Assembly (NCBI GenBank): GCA_004295045.1
Contig: SHND01000059.1
Location: 291,370-355,369, forward strand
Origin: Chloroflexota bacterium
GTDB taxonomy: Bacteria > Chloroflexota > Anaerolineae > UBA4142 > SHND01
Reading direction: 5' to 3'
DNA length: 64,000 nucleotides
The notes under the pieces were generated by a model. It had not been told where the DNA came from. It saw nothing but the letters and a program-made list of their open reading frames with translations, and did not search any database. This document shows positions 51,736 through 61,268 of this stretch, piece by piece. Made by a program: the position numbers and the translations under genes. Numbering within the stretch: the stretch's first letter is position 1; the number at the start of each line of letters is the position of its first letter.

Positions 51736-53274
51736 ATGCTAGCCAAAGTGACAAGCTGCGCGGTGATTGGTTTGGATGGACAACTCGTGGATGTCGAGGT
51801 GGACATTGGCAGTGGTCAAGTTTTGTTTCTGGTGGTTGGTTTGCCGGATACTGCCGTTCAAGAATCGCGCGAACGCGTGCGCGCCGCCATCAAAAATTCG
51901 GGACTCAACTTTCCCTTGAAACGCGTCACCGTAAATCTCGCACCCGCCGATTTACGCAAAGAAGGTCCCGCGTACGATTTGCCGATTGCGGTGGGCGTCC
52001 TCGTCGCGTCGGAACAAATCACAGCCGATTTATCGAACGCGCTCATCATCGGCGAACTTTCGCTCGACGGCGCGGTGCGGCATACGAGCGGCGTCCTTTC
52101 GATGGCGCTGCTCGCGCGCGAACGCGGCATCAAAACTTTGTTCGTACCCTCCGCCGACGCGCCCGAAGCCGCGCTCATTCCTGACCTTGAAGTAATTCCG
52201 ATTGAATCTCTCTTTGCACTCTACGCCCATCTGCAAGGACTCCAACCCATTCCGCCGTATCGCGCCCAAGTGCAATATGACGCCGACGATGTGCCCCTGT
52301 ATCCGGTGGATTATTCTGAAATTCGCGGGCAGGAAAATGTCAAGCGCGCGCTGGAAGTGGCAGCCGCAGGACAGCACAACATTATCATGACCGGACCACC
52401 CGGCGCGGGCAAAACATTATTGGCGCGTTCACTTCCTTCGATTTTGCCGCGTCTCTCCCTGCCCGAAGCAATCGAGATTAGCCGCATCTATAGCGTGAGC
52501 GACCTTTTGCCGGACGATTCGCCGCTCGTGCGCCATCGTCCGTTCCGTTCGCCGCATCATACAATTTCATTTGCAGGTCTCGTTGGCGGTGGACGTTGGC
52601 CCCATCCCGGCGAAGTATCGCTCGCCCATCGCGGTGTTTTGTTTCTGGATGAACTGCCCGAATTCGACGGGCGTTCGTTGGAGGGACTTAGACAGCCGAT
52701 TGAAGACAAAATTGTAACTGTTACGCGCGTCAGCGGCACGTTGACGTTTCCTGCAAACTTTATGCTCGTCGCCGCGCTTAATCCATGTCCGTGCGGTTAT
52801 TACCAAGACCCCGTCAAAGAATGTACTTGTTCGCCGTCAACCATCGCGCGCTATCAAAAAAGAATTTCAGGTCCGCTGCTCGACCGCATTGACATTCATA
52901 TCGCGGTGCCGCGCGTCGAATATGAGAAATTATCGGGAAATCGAATTAGCGAATCGTCATCAACCATTCGCGCGCGCGTGGAAAAGGCACGCGCGCGCCA
53001 AAGGAGGCGCTTCGAAAAGAATGCCATGAATGGCGCAACGCCATTGCAGGCGAACGCGGATATGGGACCGGCAGAGGTGCGCCAATTTTGTGAATTGGAT
53101 GAGGCAGGAAAACAGTTGATGCGCGCGGCGATGAAGCAGATGAATTTGAGCGCGCGGGCGTATCATCGTATTTTGAAACTTGCGCGGACGATTGCGGATT
53201 TAGCGGAGAGTGAAAACATCGAGACGCAGCATTTGGCGGAGGCGGTGCAGTATCGGGCGCGGCAGACCGAATAA
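51736..53274 (+). CDS. comM: YifB/ComM-family AAA+ ATPase (Mg-chelatase-like)
   Basis: From the ATG at 51736 (MLAKVTSCAVIGLDGQLV) the protein is 512 residues. A TTG at 51721 is less likely. An N-terminal ChlI/Lon-like domain (VEVDIGSGQVLFLVVGLPD) is followed by an AAA+ domain with GPPGAGKTLLARSLPSILP (about 220 onward), FRSPHHTISFAGLVGGG, FLDELPEF and a C-x-C...C-x-C zinc-like site (NPCPCGYY, ECTCSP). A C-terminal helical domain ends it. ComM is a branch-migration helicase that helps integrate incoming DNA during natural transformation. It has its own promoter and terminator. Confidence 0.93.
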   Translation: MLAKVTSCAVIGLDGQLVDVEVDIGSGQVLFLVVGLPDTAVQESRERVRAAIKNSGLNFPLKRVTVNLAPADLRKEGPAYDLPIAVGVLVASEQITADLSNALIIGELSLDGAVRHTSGVLSMALLARERGIKTLFVPSADAPEAALIPDLEVIPIESLFALYAHLQGLQPIPPYRAQVQYDADDVPLYPVDYSEIRGQENVKRALEVAAAGQHNIIMTGPPGAGKTLLARSLPSILPRLSLPEAIEISRIYSVSDLLPDDSPLVRHRPFRSPHHTISFAGLVGGGRWPHPGEVSLAHRGVLFLDELPEFDGRSLEGLRQPIEDKIVTVTRVSGTLTFPANFMLVAALNPCPCGYYQDPVKECTCSPSTIARYQKRISGPLLDRIDIHIAVPRVEYEKLSGNRISESSSTIRARVEKARARQRRRFEKNAMNGATPLQANADMGPAEVRQFCELDEAGKQLMRAAMKQMNLSARAYHRILKLARTIADLAESENIETQHLAEAVQYRARQTE

Positions 53275-53337
53275 GCGAGCAAAAGGCGAAAGACGCGCTT
53301 GACGCGCGTCAGCGCGTTTGGAGGAGAAGGGATGTAA

Positions 53338-53378
53338 AGAGACCGTTTGGTGTTTGCACCAAACGGTCTCTCTTTTTT
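53338..53378 (+). terminator. Terminator of the comM-like gene
   Basis: Fifteen-base perfect arms (53338-53352 and 53357-53371) surround TTTG, followed by CTTTTTT. It separates comM from the small winged-helix gene. Confidence 0.9.
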
Positions 53379-53454
53379 CAAAATCACGCGAGGTGTTGCC
53401 TTACTCCCAACACGCGCGCTTTATGGTGTGAGCAAATCTTTCAGGAGGTTTGCC

Positions 53455-53664
53455 ATGCCAAAGCAAGCGAACGAACAAAATATACAGGACTTGGCGCGAA
53501 TACTGGAAAAAGCGCCGGGGAAAAAATCGGGGACTCTGGCGCGCATGTTGGGTTGGTCACGCGAAAAAGTGAATCGCGGCTTGGTGACGTTGAATGACAA
53601 AGGAGTTTTGCTGTACGAGGACGGCGACGGGCATTTGTACCCGTATCGTGAGGATGAAGATTAA
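53455..53664 (+). CDS. Small winged-helix protein (69 aa)
   Basis: The ATG at 53455 follows a strong AGGAGG site by 7 bases. The protein (MPKQANEQNIQDLARILEKA...) has a compact winged-helix pattern. ARMLGWSREKVNRGLVTLN provides a recognition helix and GVLLYEDGDGHLYPY the wing. It is probably a DNA-binding regulator, although some such proteins bind RNA or protein. It lies between the comM terminator and the CRISPR operon, 89 bases before cas3, so it could regulate that operon. This link is inferred only from place. Confidence 0.75.
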   Translation: MPKQANEQNIQDLARILEKAPGKKSGTLARMLGWSREKVNRGLVTLNDKGVLLYEDGDGHLYPYREDED

Positions 53665-53684
53665 ATTGAAAAATTCGCCAACAA

Positions 53685-53716
53685 ATGTCACGTTATTTTT
53701 TGTTCAGACGTGATAT
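53685..53716. promoter_or_regulatory. Candidate operator before the WYL-Cas3 gene
   Basis: ATGTCACGT (53685-53693) and ACGTGATAT (53708-53716) form an inverted repeat matching at 8 of 9 positions around 14 bases. A dimeric regulator such as the fused HTH-WYL domain or the small winged-helix protein could bind it. TTGTTC at 53699-53704 may be a -35, but no good -10 follows. Confidence 0.45.
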
Positions 53717-53753
53717 GCTACAAATATGACAACAGTGTTGGGCAAGGAGAACT

Positions 53754-56700
53754 ATGGGCGAACGTTTGGAACGCAAAATTGAACGGCTGGACGAATTAGA
53801 GTTTCTGCTCCTTCAGCATCCCGAAGGATTAACGAAAGCGGAAATCGCGCGGCGGCTGCAAGTGCATCGTTCCACCGCCGCCGAATATATTGACGACTTG
53901 GGCAAGCGTGTCGTGCTTTATGAGCCGTCAGAGGGAAAATACGTGATTGACCGCGAGGCATACAAGGTTCGAGTGCAACTCACTTTGCATGAGAGTCTAG
54001 CGGTGCATCTTGCCGCGCGGCTTTTGACGACGCGCACGGACAAGCACAATCCACATGCCGCGAGCGCGCTGCGGAAACTCGGCGTCGCGTTGGAAAAACT
54101 TGCGCCGCGCATTAGCCAACATCTCGCGTTGTCGGCGGATGTGCTGGACGATTCTAGTCGGCGGCGTGACCCTGTGTTTCTTCAAGTTCTCGAAACGTTG
54201 ACGCGCGCGTGGTCTCTGGGAAAAAAGGTGCATCTCACGCACGAGATGGACGAGGGGAAAATTTTTGAATACGATTTCGCGCCGTACTTTATCGAACCGT
54301 ACGCGGTGGGACGCACACTGCATGTAATTGGCTTGCGCGAACCGCCCGGCAAAGTGCGAACGTTCAAAGTTGAAAATATCCGCACGGCGAATTTGTTGGA
54401 AAACAGCGCGTATGAGATTCCGCCCGAGTTTGACCCGCGCGCGACACTCAAAGATGCGTGGGGCATATGGTACACGGAGCGCAAACCCGAGCCGGTGGTG
54501 CTGCGCTTTGCGCGACAGGTTGCGCCGCGCGTGCGGCAGACGCAATGGCATCACACGGAACGAACGCAAGAAGAACCAGATGGTTCACTCCTCTGGCGCG
54601 CCGAAATCGCGGAATGGCAAGAGATGGTCCCGTGGGTGCGCGGGTGGGGCGCGGATGTGGAGGTGATGGAGCCGGAGGGGTTGCGGGAAACTTTAAAGCA
54701 GGAAATGAAGCAGTTAGTCAAAATCTATGGCTTGACTGACTTGGCAACACCCACCAATCAGTTACCTGCTTATCGTCTGATGTGGGCAAAAGCAGAACGA
54801 GGCAAGATAGCGCTGGATGTTCACCGCCTCATCTATCACCTCATAGATGTTGGCCAAGTCGTGTTGGCTTTATGGGAACGTGTGTTCAATGAAGGTCTCA
54901 AACGCGAGCTCGCAGAATGGCTTGCCTTGACCGTTGAAGAGACGGGACGATTGATTGCATTTTGGGCGAGCTTGCATGATTTGGGCAAAGCAAGTCCGGC
55001 CTTTCAAGACCATCCCTCATTGCAACGAACCTCACCGCGTCTGCATCAACAGATTCTGCGCGAACTCACCGCCGCGCAAATGCAATTTCCTGCGCGCTCT
55101 GGCGGAGAAACACGCGCGCGGCACGAAGCGATTTCGACATGGGCACTCAATGACACAAAATTGCTGATGCAGTATTCGACTCTGCCCCCCGCGCTTGCCG
55201 TGTTCGTTGCACAATCATTGAGCGGTCATCACGGCGCATGGCATCCCACGATCACGGTCAATGATGCAGATGCATTCAGTGATTCGCATCTCAAGCCAGA
55301 AGCGAAAGCAAAGGATGCTTGGCACATTGCGCGCAGCGAATTGGTCCGTGAGATGGTCACGATTTTTCGACCCCCAGCGATCACGGCGTGGAATACGGAT
55401 ACAACGCGCGATAACAAAATGTTGACGCTCGTTTCCGCGATTGTGTCGGTGGCGGATTGGCTGGGTTCGGATGATGAAAATTTTCCGTACGAAGAACGGG
55501 TCTTGCCGTTGGATTCGTACACGCGCCATTCCAAGCAACATGCGTTATTGGCGTTGCTGCGCGCCGAATGGCAAAGCGCGCCGGCTATGCCGCGCTTGGA
55601 GTTTGAACGCGCGTTTGGTTTTGAACCGTCGCGCGCGCAACAACAGGTGAGTGCCGCGCTCAAAAATGCGCCATTGCCCGCGCTCGCCATCCTCGAAGCG
55701 CCGATGGGCAGCGGCAAAACCGAAGCCGCGCTTGCCGTATACGCGGATTGGGCAAAGTTGAACGATTCTTCCGGTTTGTACATTGCCATGCCGACTACCG
55801 CGACAAGCAATCAGATGTACACGCGCGTTACAGATTTTCTCGGCAAGCAATTCGGGGCGAATATTGATACGATGCTCGTACACAGTCAAGCATTGCTGCG
55901 TGATGTTCCTGAAGAGCATGATGTTATCGAAGAACCGGATAAGGAAGGCGACCAAGCCGCGCAGCAATCATGGTTCTTGCCGCGCAAAAAGAGTTTGTTG
56001 TTCCCGTTCGGGGTGGGAACAGTGGACCAAGCATTGATGAGCGTGCTACAAACAAAACATTTCTTTGTGCGGTTGTTGGGCTTGCATCACAAAGTTGTGA
56101 TTTTTGATGAAGTTCACGCCTACGATGCCTACATGTCCGAGTTGTTCGAGCGGCTCTTGATTTGGCTGCGGCAACTCAATGTATCAGTCATTGTGTTATC
56201 TGCAACCCTGCCCGAAAATACACGCTTTCGTTTGCTGCGGACATATGCAAACAATTCGGCGAATCCACCCGAAGTAAAATATCCGCGCTTAACGTTTGCT
56301 GCGGCGGACGGTAAAGTGGGTGCGCTTGAACTGGAGCGTCCCGCGAGCAAGGCGCTGCGTTTTGAGTGGCTGGCGCAAGACGATGAGACTATCATCCAGC
56401 AATTGCGCGCGGAATTGCGCGAGGGCGGCTGTGCGGTTGTAATTCGCAACACCATCGGACGGGCGCAAGGTCTTTATCTCACGTTGAGCAACCTGGAGGA
56501 AAAACTATGCGATGATGAAAACCTGATTTTGTTTCATGCGCGCTTTCCGTTTGCATGGCGCGAAGAACTGGAAAAAAAGGTTCTGGAAAAATTCGGACCC
56601 GGAAAAGACAAGCACAAACCAAATCCACACCGTCCCCACAAAGCGATTGTGATTGCGACGCAAGTCGTGGAGCAGAGTCTGGATTTGGATTTTGATGTGA

Positions 56701-57548
56701 TGATTAGCGACCACGCGCCGATAGATTTGTTGTTGCAGCGCGCGGGACGTTTGCAGCGGCATAGCGTCAATGATGCGACGCGCACGCATACCTACCGTTT
56801 GCAAATCGCGGCGCCGGAAATCAAAGAGGGTATCCCGCAATTTGAACGAGCGGATACGTGGATTTATGACGAATATGTTTTGCTGCGTTCGTGGCTTGCG
56901 CTGAACAAAATCACAACACATGAAATTCAGTTGCCCAATGATATTCCAAAATTAGTCGAGGAGGTGTACGGGGAAACGGAACTGAGCGCTGAACCACGCG
57001 TGGAAAAGAAATTGGCGGAGACAAAGACAAAAATGAGCGCCAAGGAAGTTGAAGCGGAAGACCTCGCTGAAGAGCGAATGATACGCGAGCCAAGTTTTCG
57101 ACGATTGCTTTACGCGCCAAGTATGCAGTTGGAAGAGGATGATTACAGGGTTCACAAGGCATTTCGTGCTTTGACGCGCGTGGATCCGCCGGGGCTACAA
57201 GTAGTTTGCCTGCACCGCAAAGAGGGCAAGCTGTTTCTGGATATGGACGATCCAGAAACTATATACGACCTGTCTGCTAAATTAGAAAAGCGGATGATTC
57301 GTGAATTGGCGCGCCAAACAGTAAACGTTCGGCACCGTGACCCTAGCGTTGAGCAAGCTCTTCTGAGCGATTTGGATGATCCACAAATCAAAGCAATTCT
57401 CTTGCGTTGGAAAAAGGTGTCTGCGCTGCGCTATCACCGTGTTGTGATTTTTGAGCATGATTTCTGTGTTCTGCGCGGTACCAACTATATTATGCGATTA
57501 GGCAAAGCCGATAAGTTGGGGCTGCAAATCTACAAGGAGGGTGAATGA
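53754..57548 (+). CDS. cas3: HTH-WYL regulator fused to type I-E Cas3 nuclease-helicase
   Basis: The 1264-residue protein joins two parts. Residues 1-60 are a DeoR-like helix-turn-helix (GLTKAEIARRLQVHRSTAAE). Residues 140-325 are a WYL-type ligand domain with its WCX end (MVPWVRGWGADVEVMEPEGL); the W-Y-L signature itself is replaced by RTLHV. Residues 345-600 are the HD nuclease: HRLIYHLIDVG, His408-Asp409 in HDLGKA, GHHG at 491-494 and ADWLGSD near 567. Residues 640-1040 are the SF2 helicase: APMGSGKT at 649-656, DEVH at 785-788, SATLP at 816-820 and LQRAGRLQRH. All catalytic residues seem intact. Cas3 unwinds and degrades target DNA bound by Cascade. Usual Cas3 is about 900 residues, so the first 330 are extra. 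AAGGAG precedes the ATG. It overlaps cas8e by 4 bases. Confidence 0.95.
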   Translation: MGERLERKIERLDELEFLLLQHPEGLTKAEIARRLQVHRSTAAEYIDDLGKRVVLYEPSEGKYVIDREAYKVRVQLTLHESLAVHLAARLLTTRTDKHNPHAASALRKLGVALEKLAPRISQHLALSADVLDDSSRRRDPVFLQVLETLTRAWSLGKKVHLTHEMDEGKIFEYDFAPYFIEPYAVGRTLHVIGLREPPGKVRTFKVENIRTANLLENSAYEIPPEFDPRATLKDAWGIWYTERKPEPVVLRFARQVAPRVRQTQWHHTERTQEEPDGSLLWRAEIAEWQEMVPWVRGWGADVEVMEPEGLRETLKQEMKQLVKIYGLTDLATPTNQLPAYRLMWAKAERGKIALDVHRLIYHLIDVGQVVLALWERVFNEGLKRELAEWLALTVEETGRLIAFWASLHDLGKASPAFQDHPSLQRTSPRLHQQILRELTAAQMQFPARSGGETRARHEAISTWALNDTKLLMQYSTLPPALAVFVAQSLSGHHGAWHPTITVNDADAFSDSHLKPEAKAKDAWHIARSELVREMVTIFRPPAITAWNTDTTRDNKMLTLVSAIVSVADWLGSDDENFPYEERVLPLDSYTRHSKQHALLALLRAEWQSAPAMPRLEFERAFGFEPSRAQQQVSAALKNAPLPALAILEAPMGSGKTEAALAVYADWAKLNDSSGLYIAMPTTATSNQMYTRVTDFLGKQFGANIDTMLVHSQALLRDVPEEHDVIEEPDKEGDQAAQQSWFLPRKKSLLFPFGVGTVDQALMSVLQTKHFFVRLLGLHHKVVIFDEVHAYDAYMSELFERLLIWLRQLNVSVIVLSATLPENTRFRLLRTYANNSANPPEVKYPRLTFAAADGKVGALELERPASKALRFEWLAQDDETIIQQLRAELREGGCAVVIRNTIGRAQGLYLTLSNLEEKLCDDENLILFHARFPFAWREELEKKVLEKFGPGKDKHKPNPHRPHKAIVIATQVVEQSLDLDFDVMISDHAPIDLLLQRAGRLQRHSVNDATRTHTYRLQIAAPEIKEGIPQFERADTWIYDEYVLLRSWLALNKITTHEIQLPNDIPKLVEEVYGETELSAEPRVEKKLAETKTKMSAKEVEAEDLAEERMIREPSFRRLLYAPSMQLEEDDYRVHKAFRALTRVDPPGLQVVCLHRKEGKLFLDMDDPETIYDLSAKLEKRMIRELARQTVNVRHRDPSVEQALLSDLDDPQIKAILLRWKKVSALRYHRVVIFEHDFCVLRGTNYIMRLGKADKLGLQIYKEGE

Positions 57549-59263
57549 TACATTTCAATCTAATAAACGATGGCTGGATTCCAGTTTCGTCGTTAAGCAG
57601 TCGCGAAATAAGCTCAATAGGCGTCAAAGAGCTTTTGAGGAAGGCAAGCGAGTATCAATGTGTGCAAGGCGATACGCCACTCGAAACGGCTGCCATTTAT
57701 CGCTTATTGATTGCATTTGTCCATGCGGCGTACGCCGACCAAGACAAGTCAAGTCTATCCGACCTCGAAACGTGGAGGCGTCTGTGGCTGGAAGAGCAAA
57801 GGTTTGATGGTGACATCATAGACGCGTACTGCAACAAGTATCAATCGCGCTTTAATCTGTTCGATGACGCGCGTCCGTTTTATCAGCACGCAAAATTGAC
57901 TGGTAAGGTGGAGCCGGTCAGCAGTTTGATGGGACACGTTTCATCGGGGGCAGACGCGACATTGTTCAATCACAACACGAAAGAGAACTCGGTGCAGCTA
58001 TCGTTGGGAAAAGCTGCGCGCGCGATTGTAACGATACACGCTTTTGGGCTCGCAGGCACAAAGGGAAGTACGTCGCAATTTGGCGATGCGCCTTGTGCGC
58101 GTGGGGTCATGTTCTTTGTCGAGGGCGATAATCTTTTTGAGACCTTGTTTCTCAATTTGTTCGAACGAGATTTGCGGAGCCATCGCCTCAAGTACCGCGA
58201 AGAGGACAGACCTGTGTGGGAATTGGGAGATGCCTTTGCGAGCAGTCCCAAGCGTCCTTACGGATTGCTTGACCATCTGACATGGCAGAATCGCCGCATC
58301 CTATTGATTGAGCCAAAGGGTGAGAATGAACAGATTGCGGAAATGATTTATGCACCAGGGTTGAAAAGTTCGGATGTAAAGGCAAAATCGGTGCGTGAGG
58401 TGTTCAATCCCTTCTATCACTGGAACGCCAAAACCGACGATTCGGGTGCGCGTGACCCTTCGGAGCGCAGCCACTCACCGATTGTTTTTAGGGAAGGCAA
58501 GGCATTGTGGCGAGACAGCGCTACGTTATTTGAATTGCCTTTGGAGGACGAGGGGCGTGACAAGCCACCCGCACCTTTGACACATGTTCGAATATTAGCG
58601 GATGAGGGTGTTGTCCCTCGACATCGGACATATCGCCTATTAGCGATTGGGGCTTGTACAGAAAGCGGAAGGGACAAAACCTTCTTTTATCGCGCGGAGA
58701 ATTTACTTTTGCCATTGGATTATCTCGATGAGCGCAATGCAAGTCTCGTCAGTGATTTGGCAAATGCGATTTCACTCGCTGAAAAAGTTGGCAAGCTCCT
58801 CAACCGCTGCGCGTTTCTGTTGGCGTGGCTTGTCACCAAACCAACAACGCCAGACCAAGAGTTTGAGGAACCGGGCAAGCCGTTCGACGAACAAACGCGC
58901 ATCGAAACGAAATACACGGCGGGCGCGAATGAGCGGAGCAAGGACCAAGACGCGCAAAAAGCGTACAAACTTTTTTCTTCGTTCGGCGTCGAGCGTTTGT
59001 ATTGGAGCGGTTTAGAAACGCAGTTCTATCGGTTTCTACAGGATTTGCCGAGCGAACCCGAAGAGGCAAAAGAAGAATGGCGCAAACAACTGCGGCGTGC
59101 GGCACGCGCGACATTCAAGCAAGCGACTGACTATGCGGGCGCCGACCGCCGCGCGCTGCGCGCCGTCATCAAAGCACAAGAACAATTCGATATGGGAGTG
59201 GGCTATTTGTTGAACGTCAAAACCATCAATTCAAATCAAGGAGGTGATTCGGATGGCAAATAA
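57545..59263 (+). CDS. cas8e: Type I-E Cascade large subunit Cas8e (Cse1/CasA)
   Basis: The 572-residue protein begins with the Cse1 start FNLINDGWIPV. It contains FNLFDDARPFYQ, the segment GADATLFNHNTKE near the PAM-sensing loop, and GGDAP-like QFGDAPCARGVMFFVEG, with a helical C-terminal bundle that binds Cas11. It recognises the PAM and recruits Cas3. The length is a little above the E. coli protein (502). It overlaps the cas3 stop (ATGA) and the cas11 start by 11 bases, so the genes are tightly coupled. Confidence 0.95.
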   Translation: MIHFNLINDGWIPVSSLSSREISSIGVKELLRKASEYQCVQGDTPLETAAIYRLLIAFVHAAYADQDKSSLSDLETWRRLWLEEQRFDGDIIDAYCNKYQSRFNLFDDARPFYQHAKLTGKVEPVSSLMGHVSSGADATLFNHNTKENSVQLSLGKAARAIVTIHAFGLAGTKGSTSQFGDAPCARGVMFFVEGDNLFETLFLNLFERDLRSHRLKYREEDRPVWELGDAFASSPKRPYGLLDHLTWQNRRILLIEPKGENEQIAEMIYAPGLKSSDVKAKSVREVFNPFYHWNAKTDDSGARDPSERSHSPIVFREGKALWRDSATLFELPLEDEGRDKPPAPLTHVRILADEGVVPRHRTYRLLAIGACTESGRDKTFFYRAENLLLPLDYLDERNASLVSDLANAISLAEKVGKLLNRCAFLLAWLVTKPTTPDQEFEEPGKPFDEQTRIETKYTAGANERSKDQDAQKAYKLFSSFGVERLYWSGLETQFYRFLQDLPSEPEEAKEEWRKQLRRAARATFKQATDYAGADRRALRAVIKAQEQFDMGVGYLLNVKTINSNQGGDSDGK

Positions 59264-59786
59264 AAGAAAAGGAGAACCCAAATACGAGTTCATCACATTT
59301 CTTGAAGAAAATGTTGATGACCGCGCGTTGATGGCGTCACTGCGGCGCGGTTTGGCGCTACCCAAAGGGCAATCCGCCGAAGTGAGCCGCGTCGTGCAAT
59401 GCTGGTTGTCTCTCGATTCGCCGCGTTGGCTCGAGGATGCCTATTATTCTGTCGCGCCGTTGTTTGGCTTGCATCACGATGAAATCGCGGACAAAGGCAA
59501 TATGGGCGCACATTTCCGCGAATTATGTCCCGCAGGCGAAGAGATTCCAACGAATGTCGAGCGGCGTTTCATGCAATTGCTTTCGAGTGATGCAAACACG
59601 CTAGATGATTCACTGCGTCAATCTATTTCGCTGCTCAAATCCAAAGAGGTCGGCGTGAATTGGCAGCAATTGCTTGACGATGTGATTGCGTGGAAACACA
59701 CCGAAGAGAGACGCGACCACGTGCGTCTCGACTGGTCTCGCGCCTTTTGGCGCACTGAACAGGAAAATAATCAACCAAAAATTTAG
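59253..59786 (+). CDS. cas11: Type I-E Cascade small subunit Cas11 (Cse2/CasB)
   Basis: From the ATG at 59253 (strong AAGGAGG site 8 bases upstream) the protein has 177 residues. It is helical with DRALMASLRRGLALP, AEVSRVVQCWL, FGLHHDE and EVGVNWQQLLDDVIAWKHTE, as in Cse2. Two copies normally brace the target-strand side of Cascade. The in-frame ATG at 59244 lies inside the ribosome site and is rejected. Confidence 0.93.
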   Translation: MANKRKGEPKYEFITFLEENVDDRALMASLRRGLALPKGQSAEVSRVVQCWLSLDSPRWLEDAYYSVAPLFGLHHDEIADKGNMGAHFRELCPAGEEIPTNVERRFMQLLSSDANTLDDSLRQSISLLKSKEVGVNWQQLLDDVIAWKHTEERRDHVRLDWSRAFWRTEQENNQPKI

Positions 59787-59813
59787 GTTCCGCATCCTGA
59801 AAGGAGCAGCATC

Positions 59814-61268
59814 ATGTTTGTCGAATTACACATTCTCCAAAACTTTCCCCCGTCCAATCTCAACCGCGACGATGTGGGGCAACCGAAAAGCACTGATTTT
59901 GGCGGCACAACACGCGCGCGTATTTCGTCGCAGTGCCTCAAGCGACAGATTCGCTTTGCGGGCAAGGACCCAAAAGACAAAAAGACACAATCGGTATTTG
60001 AGCGTTACACGCAGGTGCCGTTGGCAGACCGAACGAAATTGATTGTCCAAGAATTGACCCAACGGCTCGAAGAGAAAAAGCGCGACAAGCAACAAGCCGA
60101 AATGTTTGCCAAAGTATTTGCAGAGCTCTACGCGGGCGGCATGGACAGCAAGAACGCAAACAAGACCAACGTCCTGCTCTACTTGAGCGACCAAGAGCAA
60201 GCGCGTGTTGCCAGCGAGTTGGATAAGCATTGGGATGCGCTTGTCGCCGCGACTGCGCCGGAAACGCCGCTCACTGGAATAGCGAAACAATTCGCGGACA
60301 AAATCAATCAACGCGCCGGTGAACCAGCCAAGGACCAAGCCATTCGCGCAAACAATCTGGCAAAAGAGCTTCAAGCGCGTTTGGAAAAGAATGGCAAGGG
60401 TAAAGACGCCAAAGCGGTCGCGGGTGAATTCAAAAAGGGATTCAAAGGCGAAGCGAAAACATTCACTGCTGCAGAGCTGGATTGGGTGAGCGCGGAGATT
60501 GACGTCCAATGGGATGCGATTCAAGCGTCACGTAAAGCCGAGTCACCGCTGCAGCCCATCGTTAATGAACTGATCAACGAGACCAAGGACCGCACCAGCG
60601 CGCCGGACATTGCGCTCTTTGGGCGGATGTTGGCGGACAAGCCCGAGACGAACATTGATGCCGCGTGTCAGGTCGCGCACGCGATTTCGACGCATACCGT
60701 TGGACGTAACGAACTTGATTACTTTACGGCGATGGATGACTTGCAGACGAAAGGCGAAAGCGGCGCGGGGCATCTCGACGTGGCGTATTTCAACAGCGCG
60801 TGCTTTTATCGTTACGCGCGGATTGATGTAAAGCAACTGAAAAAGAATCTGGGTGACGACGCGCTGGCATACCGAACGGTCGAGGCATTTTTGCGCGCGA
60901 GCGAAGCGGCAATTCCGAGCGGCAAAAAGAACAGCCACGCCCAAGAGGTTCGTCCGTCATTCATGCTGGCAGCGCTGCGCGACGACGACAGCGCGGGATG
61001 GTCGCTGGTGAACGCGTTTGAAACTCCCACCCGCGCGAACAGTGAAGCGGGATTGCTCAAACAGTCCGTTCTTGCGCTCAACGAACATTTCAACCAGCTG
61101 AGCGGTTTTTATGATGAGGACACCAAGCGCGTGCTTGCCGTGGCGATACCTTCGGGCGCGATTGCGAAGGAGGAGCTGAGCGACGAATTGAAAAATGCAG
61201 TCAAGCCCAAAATGAGCGAATGGGTTAACGCGATTGTCGAGCCGTTGGAGAAAGGCGCGATGCCATGA
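59814..61268 (+). CDS. cas7e: Type I-E Cascade backbone Cas7e (Cse4/CasC) with duplicated insertion
   Basis: The 484-residue protein starts as Cas7e (VELHILQNFPPSNLNRDDVG, TTRARISSQCLKR). It resumes the family pattern with PDIALFGRMLADKP, AHAISTHTVGRNELDYFTA and GAGHLDVAYFNSACFYRYA. Six copies normally hold the crRNA. E. coli Cas7e has 363 residues. Here about 170 residues (roughly 80-255) lie in the thumb/web part. They contain two diverged copies of one segment: ELDKHWDALVAATAPETPL (about 135-153) and EIDVQWDAIQASRKAESPL (about 228-246), each preceded by a charged helical run (LTQRLEEKKR, LAKELQARLEK). The insertion may change protein contacts along the filament. It ends in a 4-base overlap with cas5e. 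Confidence 0.94.
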   Translation: MFVELHILQNFPPSNLNRDDVGQPKSTDFGGTTRARISSQCLKRQIRFAGKDPKDKKTQSVFERYTQVPLADRTKLIVQELTQRLEEKKRDKQQAEMFAKVFAELYAGGMDSKNANKTNVLLYLSDQEQARVASELDKHWDALVAATAPETPLTGIAKQFADKINQRAGEPAKDQAIRANNLAKELQARLEKNGKGKDAKAVAGEFKKGFKGEAKTFTAAELDWVSAEIDVQWDAIQASRKAESPLQPIVNELINETKDRTSAPDIALFGRMLADKPETNIDAACQVAHAISTHTVGRNELDYFTAMDDLQTKGESGAGHLDVAYFNSACFYRYARIDVKQLKKNLGDDALAYRTVEAFLRASEAAIPSGKKNSHAQEVRPSFMLAALRDDDSAGWSLVNAFETPTRANSEAGLLKQSVLALNEHFNQLSGFYDEDTKRVLAVAIPSGAIAKEELSDELKNAVKPKMSEWVNAIVEPLEKGAMP

